Assembly: GCF_033568475.1 (NCBI RefSeq) | Contig: NC_133120.1 | Location: forward strand, 80,328,151 to 80,392,150 | Length of the DNA stretch: 64,000 nucleotides | Reading direction: 5' to 3' | Source of the DNA: Henckelia pumila | Taxonomy: Eukaryota; Streptophyta; Magnoliopsida; Lamiales; Gesneriaceae | Shown: positions 47,840-60,700 of the stretch, one piece after another | Layout of the letters: each line of letters opens with the position of its first letter | Numbering within the stretch: the first letter of the stretch is position 1 | Notes under the pieces: generated by a model | Told to the model about the DNA's origin: nothing | The model's input: the letters and a program-made list of their open reading frames with translations, nothing else | Database searches by the model: none | Translations under genes and position numbers: made by a program

Positions 47840-50557
47840 TGTAAGGCCCGAAAATAGTCAATTAGTAATTATGGAATTTGAGAATTAAACTCCATATCAT
47901 GGGCTAACATTGATTTGAGGAGTTATGAAAATGATAGATTTAATTTCCGAGCTGAAAATATTTAATTTGAGAATATGTGGATTTTGAGAATTAAATTCCG
48001 AGAATTCTTAAATTAAAAGAATAAATATTCGATTTGAATATTTATGAAATTGAAGATTTAATTCCATGTTTCGGAAATTAAAGAAGATGAATTTTGAAGA
48101 TTTAACCTGATCAGGGAGTGATTTGCAATTATCTACGTTGAAGGGCTAAATTGCAAATAGCCAGGATTATTTAATTAATCCGAATTTAATTTACTTTTAA
48201 TCCGAGTATATTTAATTTGGAAATATTTAGAGTTTTGATTTAAATTCTAATATTCTTAAATTATGTAGGATTGAAATTGAATTAAAACGAAGGCCGAGGA
48301 CTGAATTGCAATTTATGAAGTTTTAGGGACTAAATTGCAATTTACTCAATACATATCCGATTTTAAGTCTTAAATTCAGGAGTGAAACGTGTAGGCTGCA
48401 TATGAAATTCAAAAGTTGAACAGTGGAAGCCGAGAGCCCTTCTCGTTTTTCATTTTGGTTGATTTTTCGATTTTCAAAATGCCGTAACTTTTGATCCGTT
48501 CGTCCGATTTTGATTCCGAAAGATGTTCTGGAATCCTTGAGACGAGTACTTCGATTTGATGTAAGTTTCTGAGTACTTTAAGTATGTTTTGTAGAACGAA
48601 ATTGGCAGAGATCAGTACATGAGCATATGATCTTGTTCTTGACGTGTTGTTTAGTTTATATTCGAAACTGGATTGAAGATTTAGTTTTGAATGAATCGTA
48701 TGGATTCTCCAGCATGTATTCTCGAAATTTTAGCTGCTGGTATGTGGTTATTTGTCTGGTTTATGATCACATATGTTGAGATGAGATTGAATTCGAATAC
48801 GATATTTCGTCGGTTACCGATTTTCAGTCGTTATGCCGTCGATTGATGTTTTGAGACAAGTTTGATAGATGATTGTCGAGATAAGATGTTATTTGATATG
48901 TTTAGCTACTGTTTTTAAGATTCAAACGATGTAGTATTGATTTGAAAAGCTGTATGAATTGAATTGAAATTAGAAATGAATTCGATACCGTAACGATTCC
49001 CGATTGTCAATCGCTACGATGATTGGTTATGTTTTGAAACCATATGGATAGTCTACGATTGAGCTAATGAACTTGGGATTGTATACTGATTTTGTTAGAT
49101 ACAATCTGTATATTTCAGACATGCTACGAGCTCAAGCAACTCAAGAAGTCGAATAGTGAACCGAGGAAGTTCGCTTGAAATTTGAAATGGTTTGATTGAA
49201 GATGTGCTGATGATTTCGACTCGATTCTGAAAGGATTGAATTGAACGGAGATGGATGTACATGTTTGAGGTTGAAGAATTCAGAACGGACAATATACGAA
49301 GGTAAAAGTGGACTACGATTTGATTGGGATTACAACTCAAGATGGTTTGTATCGAGTTCCCTTAAATCACATACTTGTTTTCTTAATTGCTCTTATGTGT
49401 TTTCCTTTGAGTTATTAAATAAGTTTTTGATGTTATGAATGCTTTGATAATGATATATGTTGCATTCATCTTGAAGACTTATTCCTTGATTTTGAAATGA
49501 ACGGAAACGTTCGAATAGACGATTTGAAGGATTGTATATGTATGGCCTGGGTGGTTGATTTAGCCTAGCGTCTGATTTGCATATATGATTATTTCAAAGT
49601 CTAGAGAAGAAAGATAAGTAACCTCACCTCGAGCGGGAGAGTCGGTGGATTAGTTATGATATCTACTTCTCGGGATCCCAACCGACGAATGATGAAATGA
49701 ACCTTGTTTTGAAAACATGCATTGTATTTACTGTTATATCATGATCTTGATATATGTTTGATATGCATGTTTAGTTGCTTTTACTGGGAAATATATTTCT
49801 CACCGGAGTTATCCGGCTATTGTTTTGTTGTATGTGTCATTGCAATAGGGGGATTGGAACAGGGCAAAAGCAATCATGAAGAACAAGGATTGAAGAGATA
49901 TAGTGTGAGGATCCGAGTTAGGAGTTGTTTGAACTGTCATGAAGTTTATTGAGTCGTAAACATGATCATTTTAGAAGTTACTTGTATCAAGACTTGTTAA
50001 GGATGATCTAAAGGTCTTGTTATTATATTTGAAATTTGAGTAATGTTTCAAATATTTGACTCCAACATGTTGTATCTTGAACTAGTTTTTATATGACAAG
50101 ATTATTGCATGTTTATGAGATTTTGATTATGTTGTAAAGCCTTGGAATGGTTTATTCCTAACAATTATAGCATGTTAGAATGCATGTTAGATGTTATGAT
50201 TGATTAAACCATGTCTAGACTTTTGTAGGAGATGATCTTGAATTAATTGTAGGCTTGATTTCATTTTTTACAGCAGCTGAGCCAACATTTTGTTTCGAGT
50301 GCAGTGGCCGGCGCACGGGCGAGCTCCTGCTCGCGCGCGCGCGAGCCAACCCTTTGAGTTTCGGGTTTGGGTGCCGGCGCGCGCGCGAGAGGACAGGCCG
50401 CGCGTGCGCAGGGCAATCCATTTGAAAAAAAAAAATTTTTTTTTTTATTCTTTTGTTTAGACTTTGATTATTGTCTAGCATTGTTGATTAATTGTTTAGA
50501 CTTTGGTTATTGTCTAACAGTGTTGATTAATGAGAGATTAGAACTCGGGTCATCACA
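47840..50557 (+). mobile_element. 2.7 kb LTR-type element, probably a solo LTR
   Basis: The element starts TGTAAGGCCCGAAAA and ends CGGGTCATCACA. It is flanked by ATAAG on both sides (47835-47839 and 50558-50562), a perfect 5 bp duplication. TG..CA ends plus this duplication define an LTR-retrotransposon unit. No primer-binding site, gag-pol or second copy of the start sequence is visible inside, so I read it as a solo LTR of a large gypsy element; a LARD-like deletion product is the alternative. It contains a GC-rich block (50300-50415) and a near-duplicate pair (TTTAGACTTTGATTATTGTC type) at about 50455-50530. Open frames inside (up to about 81 codons) have no recognisable domain. Confidence 0.75.
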
Positions 50558-50899
50558 ATAAGGAATAAAAAAATATAGAGATGTCACTTGTGAGATAGTG
50601 TCACAGATAAAGCTTTATCCGTAATACGGGTCATTTTTGTCATAGTTACAATAAAATTTAATATTTTTAAATAAAGATAATTTATTCTTAAATTTTTAAT
50701 CAATAAAATAACTTTGAAAAATAAAATGTATATGTAATTGAATTTAATGAAAATAAATGGACTTAAAAACAATTTTATCAAATGGTAAATTGACTTTTTA
50801 GTTGGATCATATCTATTACTACTATTATGTAATATCACAAAAAATATAGAAGAAATATCTATCATCTATTACTATTATAAAGCACGCACTCAAGCCTAT

Positions 50900-51504
50900 C
50901 ACCCTCTCTCAGTTTTGCACTTGTGTTTGATTATATTTTTTGTATATAACTCACACAAAGCCAAGCATGCAAGAACAATGTCAAAGACACAAGAGATTAC
51001 AGGCAAAACTGCTCAACTTTGCACTAACACAATAGTTCACAATACAAGGATACAAAATGCCAATGGCTTGCACACAAAAAGGCTGCAACTCGTGTGTGTG
51101 CCTTGTGCTACTCATGGCAAACATATAAACTCAAAATGCATCAGAAATGACAGCCAACAATCCAAGTAACTGCCTAGGACAGGTGTCGCGAGTGTGTGAA
51201 GCCAAGTGCAACTGCTACATGCATGCATGTCATCTGATTGTCACTTGTTTGTGCAGGCTCCAAGTGTCCAAAACTGCCTTGTAACTGCTTCACATCATCC
51301 AAAACGTCCCCTTAACTGTCCAACATCAGTCCAACTCGAATTTAGCTTAGTCCACCCAACCAAACTCAATGCTGCCAACACTTCAATGCACCAAATACAT
51401 TCCCGCAATGTGCCAACTTATTTATATGCTTAGCCAACCCGACTATGCCTAAGTTATGGACCAACATAACTAAGTGCTAGGCATCAACACTTAACATCAT
51501 GACA
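50900..51504 (-). repeat. Probable 3' LTR of the chromovirus remnant
   Basis: On the minus strand, after the chromodomain stop and a G-rich tract, TGTCATGATGTTAAG (from 51504) has the look of an LTR start. A TATA-like CATATAAATAAG lies about 75-90 bp inside it. The distal end near 50900 could not be fixed. Confidence 0.5.
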
Positions 51505-51536
51505 CTCCGCATTCGTGCCATGAAAGCGAGCCAACT

Positions 51537-53160
51537 TCAAGGGTCTAACAAACCACCCCCACTAGAAGAACTCGACGTCCTCGTCGAAACCTCCAGCTCG
51601 GCCTTAGCATTTTCATACTTAGCAATTTCATCTTCAAATTGCCAAAGATTCACATTCCGGATCCAAACAGCATCCTCCTTCGAATCGCCCACCCACTGAA
51701 CAATGTAATCAACTCTGCGATTCTTCTTGCTTTGACCCAGCACTATGTGATCTAGAATTCTTTCAACTTTTCTGTCAAACTCATACCAAACAACTGGCGG
51801 TGCACGACTCGTCCTCTTGTTTGATCACCTTCCTGAAACTTCTTCAGAAAACTCACATGAAAAGTTGGATGAATCTTCAACCTATCAGACAGCTTCAACC
51901 TATAAGCAACTTTCCCCAATTTATTCATAATTTCGAAGGGACCATCATACCGTGGAATCAACCCGCGGTGCACTGTCTTGGCACTGATTTTCTTCCACAT
52001 CTGAGGAGTTAGTTTCAACAGAACTCGTTCCCCAACTTGAAACTCAACATCCATTTTTCCTTTGTCCGCATACTTCTTCATTATGCGTTGAGCTTTACCC
52101 AAACTATCTTTTGCTTCATCCAACAACTCTTGCTTTGCCCTTGCAAACCTATAAGCCGCTGAACAATCACCTCCACTTTTCTGCAAAGCAACTTTATGAG
52201 GCGTTGTTGGTTGAAAACTGTATAGCAACTCAAAGGGACTCAAACCAGTAGCCGATGACTTGTGCAAATTGTAGGAGAACGGATCCACATCAAGCAAATC
52301 CGCCCAATTACGCTGACTAGCAGTCACATAGTGTCTCAAATATTCCTCCAACAACTGATTCATTCTCTCAGTCTGCCCATCAGTTTGTGGATGATTGGCA
52401 GTAGAGAATTTCAACTCCGAACCCATCATATTGAACAAAGCAGTCCAAAATCGTCCTGTAAACCTTGTGTCCCTATCACTCACAATGTCTTGCGGAACAC
52501 CTAAGTACTTGATAACATTCTTGAAAAATAACTCGGCAGTAAGTTCAGCGGAACATACCTTTGGAGCATCAATGAACACTGCATACTTTGTAAAGCGATC
52601 CACCACAACAATAATGGATGCCAACCCATTCACCTTTGGGAATCCAAGAATGAAATCCATAGAAACGAACAACCATGACCGCTCAGGAATAGGCAATGGT
52701 TGCAACAAACCTGCTTCCTTCAATCTTTCCGTCTTGTCCAATTGACAAACAAGACAAGTCTTGACATAATGTTCCACATCTTCCTCCATCTTCGGCCAGT
52801 AGTATGTTCGAGACAACAAAGCCAACATTCTAGCAACTCCGAAGTGACCAGCCCACTGAGGATCATGTGTTTCTCGCAACAACTCCTTTCGAAGTAGACC
52901 ACTTGGAACATATGCCTTGTTTCCCTTAGCAAACAGAAGATCATCCTCAATCCAGTACTTTCGAATCTCCCCATTCCGTACTTGATCAAGCAACTTCTGA
53001 TACACTTGGTCTTGCAAAGATGCATCTCGAATTCTGCTCAAGAAATCCGACTCAATCACTGTCAACGCTGCTACATAGTCTTGCACAGATTTGCGACTAA
53101 GAGCATCAACAACTTCATTATGTTTTCCAGCCTTGTGCACCCACTGAAAATCAAACTCAC
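51537..53160 (-). pseudogene. Ty3/gypsy chromovirus remnant: integrase and chromodomain
   Basis: The minus strand begins at about 53160 inside the RNase H end (a KHNEVVDALSRK segment). It continues as a 462-codon open frame to 51752. This carries the HHCC zinc-binding region (about residues 92-132), the integrase core with Asp, Asp and Glu in the expected contexts (SMDFI, SDRDTRF and the Glu of the TDGQTERMN region's downstream helix) and a GPY-like C-terminal part. A frameshift near 51800 separates it from a chromodomain-like segment (DYIVQWVGDSKEDAVW, about 51600-51720). The chromodomain identifies a chromovirus. Protease, RT and gag are absent, because the copy stops near 53165 where AT-rich DNA begins. 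Confidence 0.88.
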
Positions 53161-53483
53161 TTAGGAACTATTGCCAGCACGAACATTTTATAATAACTAC
53201 TTTTGGTATTTTTATGTTAACTTCCAAAAATAACCCTACATCTAATAAAATAATTTTTAAAAATCAAATGTGCAATTCAATAATTTCAATTACTTTCAAA
53301 TTATTTTTCAGATTTTGAAGGTAACTCCCACCGTTTTTTAAATTGTTTGAGTTTGTTTTTTTTAAATAATAATAATTTTTTTAAAAAAGAATAATAACTA
53401 TTACATATATTTTATCTTCTAAAATAGTAATTTAAAAATATATACATTAACAAAACACACGCATTGTGTGTGTAACTAACTAG
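53161..53483 (+). mobile_element. Probable Helitron 3' part abutting the gypsy remnant
   Basis: The right edge has CACACGCATTGTGTGTG followed by TAACTAACTAG and then T, a Helitron-like terminus. The left end is not defined. It lies exactly where the retrotransposon coding sequence stops, so it may be the cause of that truncation. Confidence 0.45.
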
Positions 53484-53551
53484 TTACTATTATATAAGAA
53501 ACATTTAGTGGTCTCTTGGTATGTCCACAAAAATATAAAATAAATAAATAA

Positions 53552-53556
<5 letters not shown>

Positions 53557-53609
<53 letters not shown>
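53557..53609. repeat. (AT)n microsatellite
   Basis: An AT dinucleotide run of about 53 bp follows an (AAAT)n stretch. Confidence 0.95.
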
Positions 53610-54735
53610 TATCTCTACTATTTTATCTCTACTTCTCTACTATTTTATAATAGTTGAGAGGCACCTAAAAAGTACTGCTACGACAAAGACACCAACTTTT
53701 GACTTTTGTTTCCGGTTTTGCCCTTCTTCCACAATTACTTATGCATTTTAACGCTTGGTTTTTATTCACGCCTTCTCGCTCCACGTCTGAGGCAATCCTC
53801 TTCACGTTCTCTCCTAATTCCCACGCTACCTTCAATTCAACTGACATCTTCTTATCCAAATTTACGATTTCGAGAGACACGGTAATTCCTTTCTCTCAAT
53901 GCCTGTTAATTTGGATTTACGATTTTCTAATATTCCATTTTTCCTCCGCCTCCAGTTATCTTCTGTATTTAAGAATTTTTCCATCCGTCTCAAATTGTTT
54001 TCTGGGTTTCAAATTTGTATGTCTACTTTCTTTCGTTGCGTGGCTTTTGGTGCGTGGCTTTTGGGTTTTGTTTATTTTGCGTTGCTTCTGAGTCGAAATT
54101 CTCAAACCTAAAACCTTATGATGTGGGGATTGTCCACACTTTGTTACATGTGAAATATTTGTGTTTTTGCTTACCTATATGTAATTCTATATCTGTCCGA
54201 GCCTGTCTATATGTAATATTTGTACGACAGTAAGCTTTATTTTTATTACGTTTACTTTGCCAATTTGGTTTGAAGAATTACGTGATTTTTTACCCCAAAT
54301 TCTATATATGTCCCAGCCTGTCTATATATAATGTTTGGGAGAACTTAAATCTTTGATTTTGTATGTATACGTGAATGAGAAATGTCTCCGAATAATTAAC
54401 TATTTATTGTACGTAAATGGTTGATTAGCTCAATTTTGTTTAAAATGAAAAAATAAGGGTTAAAGATTTGATAGCCGCACAACTCCTGTTAGGAAAATGA
54501 AAGCTAGAGAAAGAAAGATCAGATTTATTGAACCATGTGAAATAAGAAATTAGTGGTAAAATGTGTCGACCCTTTTTTTTTTCGTTTTTTAGTTAAATTA
54601 TTTGCATTGGATTTAAAGCTCCGAGGGTTCATGTAAAAGACTATTGATTTCGCTCTTTATTTTCGCTCTACTCATGGTTGAGTGACTTTGTTCTATTCTT
54701 AATTTCTCATGTCGTGTCATTGGAAATTATTGTGT
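53610..54735. other. Flank upstream of the GAPDH pseudogene
   Basis: No exon of the GAPDH N-terminal NAD-binding region is recognisable here, although it would be expected upstream. A 130-codon plus-strand frame (53699-54091) has no recognisable domain and is rich in Phe, Leu and Ser; I do not call it. Confidence 0.5.
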
Positions 54736-55837
<1,102 letters not shown>

Positions 55838-55985
55838 TATATGGCTTTGGTCATACGTGATATGTTCTTATTTTGGATGAATAAGACTTGGTTATCTTAT
55901 TTTACATTTGAAGCAGCAACCTTGAAATCTATTTTTTTTTTATTTGAAGCAAGGTATATCTTATTTATATCACCTTTGGACCTTT

Positions 55986-56375
55986 GGGTACCGCTTGGTA
56001 GGTATGATTGGATAAATAATACATAGATAAGTAATATAATGTAATCAAAAATAAATAAAAAATGATAGTGAATATAATATTTGATTTGATTGATGAATTA
56101 TAATTTATTGATTTGATTGATAAAATTTTATATTAAAAAATGACAAATTACCATTTTATCCTTTTAACAATAAATAAAATTTGAATAATATTATTTATAA
56201 GGGATAATATAGTAATTTAAATTAAATGATTTGATTGATGTAAAATAAATAATTGATGATTTGATTGATGTAAAATGAATAATTAATAGATGGATAAATA
56301 ATATGATGAGAAGAACGTGAGATTTGATAGGATAAGTTATACACATATTAATAATATAAGCTACCAAACGAAGCC
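55986..56375. mobile_element. ~390 bp Tourist-like MITE
   Basis: The left end GGGTACCGCTTGGTAGG and the right end GCTACCAAACGAAGCC are inverted repeats enclosing AT-rich DNA with TGATTTGATTGATG repeats. The flanking trinucleotides (TTT and TTG) do not match exactly. It lies just downstream of the last GAPDH-like exon. Confidence 0.6.
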
Positions 56376-56379
56376 TTGA

Positions 56380-56514
56380 TATACTATTATAAAATAGTAG
56401 AGATATATACAATATCGTTGTATATCTCCTATTTGATACTATTTATTATAAGACCATCATATTTTATTAAATTATATTCGTTCCACATACGCATCGCGTG
56501 TGCCCCAGTCGCTG
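56380..56514 (+). mobile_element. Probable short Helitron fragment
   Basis: It starts with TATACTATTATAAAATAG and ends with a hairpin-like CACATACGCATCGCGTGTG followed by CCCCAGTCGCTGG and then T. This fits the CTRR terminus of Helitrons. The TC start is not seen, so the 5' end is uncertain. Confidence 0.4.
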
Positions 56515-56730
56515 GTATATATAAAAGAAAAACACACATCATAAACCGTTTCCCTCCACTATCTCAATTTTTTTTCTTTTTTTTTTTCATTTAACTATTT
56601 CTCCCATTTTACCTCCCGATTTTTGTATTTAATATATAGTACAATAATTTTATTTGAAATTTTAATTGAAATATAATTTTATTATAAAAAACGGATTGTT
56701 TAGCTCGCAATGCGTGCAACAAAACGCTAG
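56515..56730 (+). mobile_element. Probable short Helitron fragment
   Basis: The stretch ends with GCTCGCAATGCGTGC followed by AACAAAACGCTAG and then T, another Helitron-like terminus directly behind the previous one. The 5' end is not defined. Confidence 0.4.
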
Positions 56731-57300
56731 TACCAATTAAGTCATTTACAATAGTTCACGTATTAGTTTACTATTTTATGATCAACAGTTTGTGCAACAA
56801 AATGAATTTTAATCGTACATAAGTACATACAATATAAATAATATAATAAAACTTCTATAAAGTAATACTCGATAAAATAATAATTTTTTCCAGTCATGAA
56901 TTATGTCAATATGTTAAATTAATAATTTTGATAAAATCAATAAGATTATAATTTTTTGGAATACTCTTATATGAATCTATTGTCTCGTCAATACATAAAC
57001 TACTAATTATCTAAAATTAAAAACAAAACTAGGGTATATTAGCAAAATATGATTGTATTAATGTTAGATTTTTTCTTAAAATTTAAACCCGTTCTCATTG
57101 AATCATATATGCAAGTGAATTAATATTCCGTTTTACAATGAAATTTATTCGATTAGTCAATAGAATAAATATTTTTAATTATTTAAAAATTAATATCCTT
57201 GAATTGTTTTTATAATCATATTATATATACGTACAATGAATTTTATCGTTTTATTTTAAATTTAAATCAAAAAATATGATACGGACGGGTCCTACCGACC
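56731..57300. other. AT-rich intergenic stretch upstream of the SAP-like gene
   Basis: No gene or complete element is recognised. A pyrimidine-rich tract (T/C with T runs) follows at about 57375-57455, inside the likely promoter or 5' UTR of the next gene. Confidence 0.6.
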
Positions 57301-57792
57301 CAAAATGGTTTTCGGAAGGGGCATGAACTTTAACTTTAACACACGTTGTTTGGGTTGGGCCTTATCCACTTTCCATATTCCGCTTTTGCTTTTGCTTTTT
57401 TTATTTTTATTTTTATTATTATTATTCTTTTGCTTTTTTTTTTTTTTTTTTTTTTACCATTTAGGCTCCTTTCCAAAACCTATGCGCCCGTGCTGTTCAC
57501 TCTCCATTTCCTGCAGCCACGTCACAGTACAAAACCGGCGAGTGCAGATCACGCATCAGTGCAATCTAATCGCCCGTAAAAGGCGGGAAAACTGTTGTTT
57601 CAAAAATTCAAAATCATTCAACTGTTTGTATTCCAAGAAGATCCCAATCCCAACGGTTAAAAGAAACAGCAAACAAAATTCAACTCTGAAATCGTTCACA
57701 GTTTTTTCTTCACGGCTTTTAGATTATGTTTTTCGTGTTTTTAACGTTGTAGCGAATCTGGACTTGATTTGCGCTCCATCATATTTTTTGAG

Positions 57793-60700
57793 ATGGATTT
57801 TTTAAGTATGAAGCGCAGAGAACTGCAGGTTCTCTGCAAGAAGAATAAGATTCCAGCCAATTTATCAAATCTGGAGATGGCAAGCAAGCTCACTGAACTT
57901 TTCCAGGTAATTCAATCGACTTTCTCATGCGTGGTTGTTTTTCTAGGTTGTGAAAGGAAATTTTGTTATCTAAACTGAGTGCGTCAATTATTTGGTTCCT
58001 TTTCATTTTTGAATTTTTGGTTGTCTGGAATGTGTGGATTTAGGAAAAGGAAAAGGAAAAGGAAAAGCCTTCTTCACGAGGGAGGGTAAAGGGGAAAGAT
58101 GACAATAAGAGTGGAACTGAACCTAACGTGGTCTTGCATAAGGAGGCTAAGAAAGTTAGGTTTAGTCCGGAACATGAATTGATAGAGTTCGCTAGATCTA
58201 GAGGAACAAAGAGAAGAAGCAAAAAGACTTCTGCTTTAGGTGATAACAGTTTATCTGTAGAAAATGTGGATGAAGCTGGTCGGAAGAATGGGAAGGTAGA
58301 CTGCTCTGTCCGGGTAACTCAGCTAAGGGATAAATTATCTGTAAATGATGTTTTAAATGGAAGCAAGAGAGGTAGAAACAAGGTTAACAGCGACAATGAT
58401 AGAGATGAAGAAGTTGCTGACAGCGTGGGCATTGAGAGGATATCCGAGGAAATTTTAGATGGTCCTGGGAGGGTGACAAGGTCTAGAGGGAAGAAATTGG
58501 TGGAAAGTTTGGTGAGGGAGAAGAGTAGAGGCGAAGATAACAGAATTGCAGTGGGAACAAGAAGGTTGCTTAGGAACAGAGGGGTTGTCGATGAAGGGAA
58601 ATTGGATGGAGATTCAAGTGTGATGGTGAAGAATAATGAGAACATGCGGGAACAGATTTTAGAGGAAGTGGTAACAGCAGAAGAAAATCTGGTTGTTGCA
58701 CGTCATAATCTATCGAGGCGATCTAATAAGAAGCCTAAGATTGTTGATTATTCTGAAGTTTGTAAGCATGATATAGATAAACATGAGAATGATTCTAGTA
58801 TGTGTTTGAGAAACACAAAGAAGACATTGGCAGTTGAAGGTTTGGAAGCTGAAGTGGAAAATAATGGAGCTAAAGTTGATGTCCATGGAAAAATTGAAGC
58901 AGATTGTCCAGTTGATGAACCTATGAAAATGGAATTGAGAAGAAGTAGCAGGAGAAAGTTGGAGATATCATTGCATGATGAGGCGGGAAAGCATAATTTT
59001 ACAGTTGTAAATGATAAGTATCCATCTAAGACTTCAATATTGCACTCGGAAACTAGTGGAGTTTCTGAGAATGATGATAAGGTTATCCAGCCTGCTGGGG
59101 TAAGGACAAGGTCAAGAGACACAAATTCGAGTCAGAAAGCAGTTTCTACCAATGGAAAATCGCTTACTGATGCAATGGCATATAATTCAAAGACAGCACA
59201 GCAATTAACAGAACCAGCATTGCATGAGAAAGCGAAAATATCAAGTAAGAATTCTTTAAAGAATAAATCTCTAGAAGTAATTGATGAATTGGGTGAGGAT
59301 GTTGTAACACAACAAAAGAATCAAGCAAGAAAGCGAACAAGGGGCCATATTTTAAGGGAAAGTTTTGTAAAGCCCACCAACGATACACGACCTCTAACAC
59401 GGTCAAAAAGGAATACTATGGGAAATGAGAAAACTGTGTCTGCAGGTGTAGTAGGCAACTTTGGTGATCAAATTAAGCTATCAAATAGCTTGAAGGAACC
59501 AAATTCATTGGAAGATTCAGCACCCAAGGGTTTGCTCGCAATTGAAGAATCATTATGTGGGGAAGCTCAACTGTCCATGCCAGATGCTGCAGAAGTCTCC
59601 AATGATACAAGTACAAAAAATTTGACTTGTAACAAGAGGCTCGCATCTATCAGAAAGCATCACAGAGAGTACAACGAAACCTCTGCTGCAGTTGGTGCTG
59701 GTATGAAATCAATCAATGTTAGTGAATCCATCTACATGGCAGAAGATCCAGCACCTAAAATTTCAGATTTGCAAACAGATTTTTCACAAAGTGAAATGGG
59801 TATTTCTGCCAGCAAGTTGATGGACGCAGAAGCAGTTCCCTTATCACCAAGAGTTTCCGAACAAGACAACGAAACCTCTGCTGCAGTTGGTGCTGCTATG
59901 AGAGTGATCAATGTTAGTGAATCCATCTACATGGCAGAAGATCCAGCATCCGAGATTTCAGATTTGCAGACAGGTTTTTCACAAAGTGAAATTGAAATGT
60001 CTGCCAGCAAGTTGATGGATGCAGAAGCGGTTCCCTTATCACCGAGAGTTTCCGAACACGACATTGTTGGAAAAACCATGTCAGGTGATAATAACAGCAA
60101 GATTGTGTCTCAGGTTTTTGGCCAATCAGAGACTTTTGGCAGTGAGATAATCGCAGGTAATGGGCAAATCCTAGAAGCATCTAATATTCCTGGAAATTTG
60201 GCTCTGGAAACCAGCTTGTTAGCTGATGGCCTAGTACTTGGTAATCAATTGATTTTCAAGTGTGTTCCTAGCTTTGACATTTTATTAAACGTGTCCAACT
60301 TTATTATTTTAATGACCAATTTTCAGCTGATCTGGAAGTGATTGTGGAGGCTAAAGTGGACGATAAAGTACCATCGAATTTCCTTGTTCTTGATCACAGT
60401 CAAATGAAAGATATTTCTGCTGAAGGGAATTTGGAATTTAAACCCATCAACGAGACAACTTTGCAGAATGATTGCCATATCGAAGGTCAGAATCACATGG
60501 AAGCATCCAATAACATGGATATGGGTCAAAAAATGGGAGAAGCTGGTGGTTTTCAGCCTTGTGGTGGTAAATACTCTTCGAATAAGATAATCCTTTTGTA
60601 TTACTTTCCACTAATACTTGTTCACATATTTTACGTTTACAGAAGGACAGATTAATTTTACAGACTCAGCGAGTGCATTGGAAATGAAGGAGTCTTCGTC

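Noticed and set aside
50287..50415. CpG island marking a gene promoter
   Set aside because: The GC-rich block lies inside a TG..CA element with a target duplication and no gene starts nearby; it belongs to the LTR.
53699..54091. 130-codon plus-strand frame upstream of the GAPDH pseudogene
   Set aside because: Phe/Leu/Ser-rich low-complexity composition with overlapping frames of similar length and no recognisable domain.
57305..57805. 166-codon frame upstream of the SAP-like gene
   Set aside because: It consists largely of translated pyrimidine tract and overlaps the true start in another frame; most likely promoter or 5' UTR.
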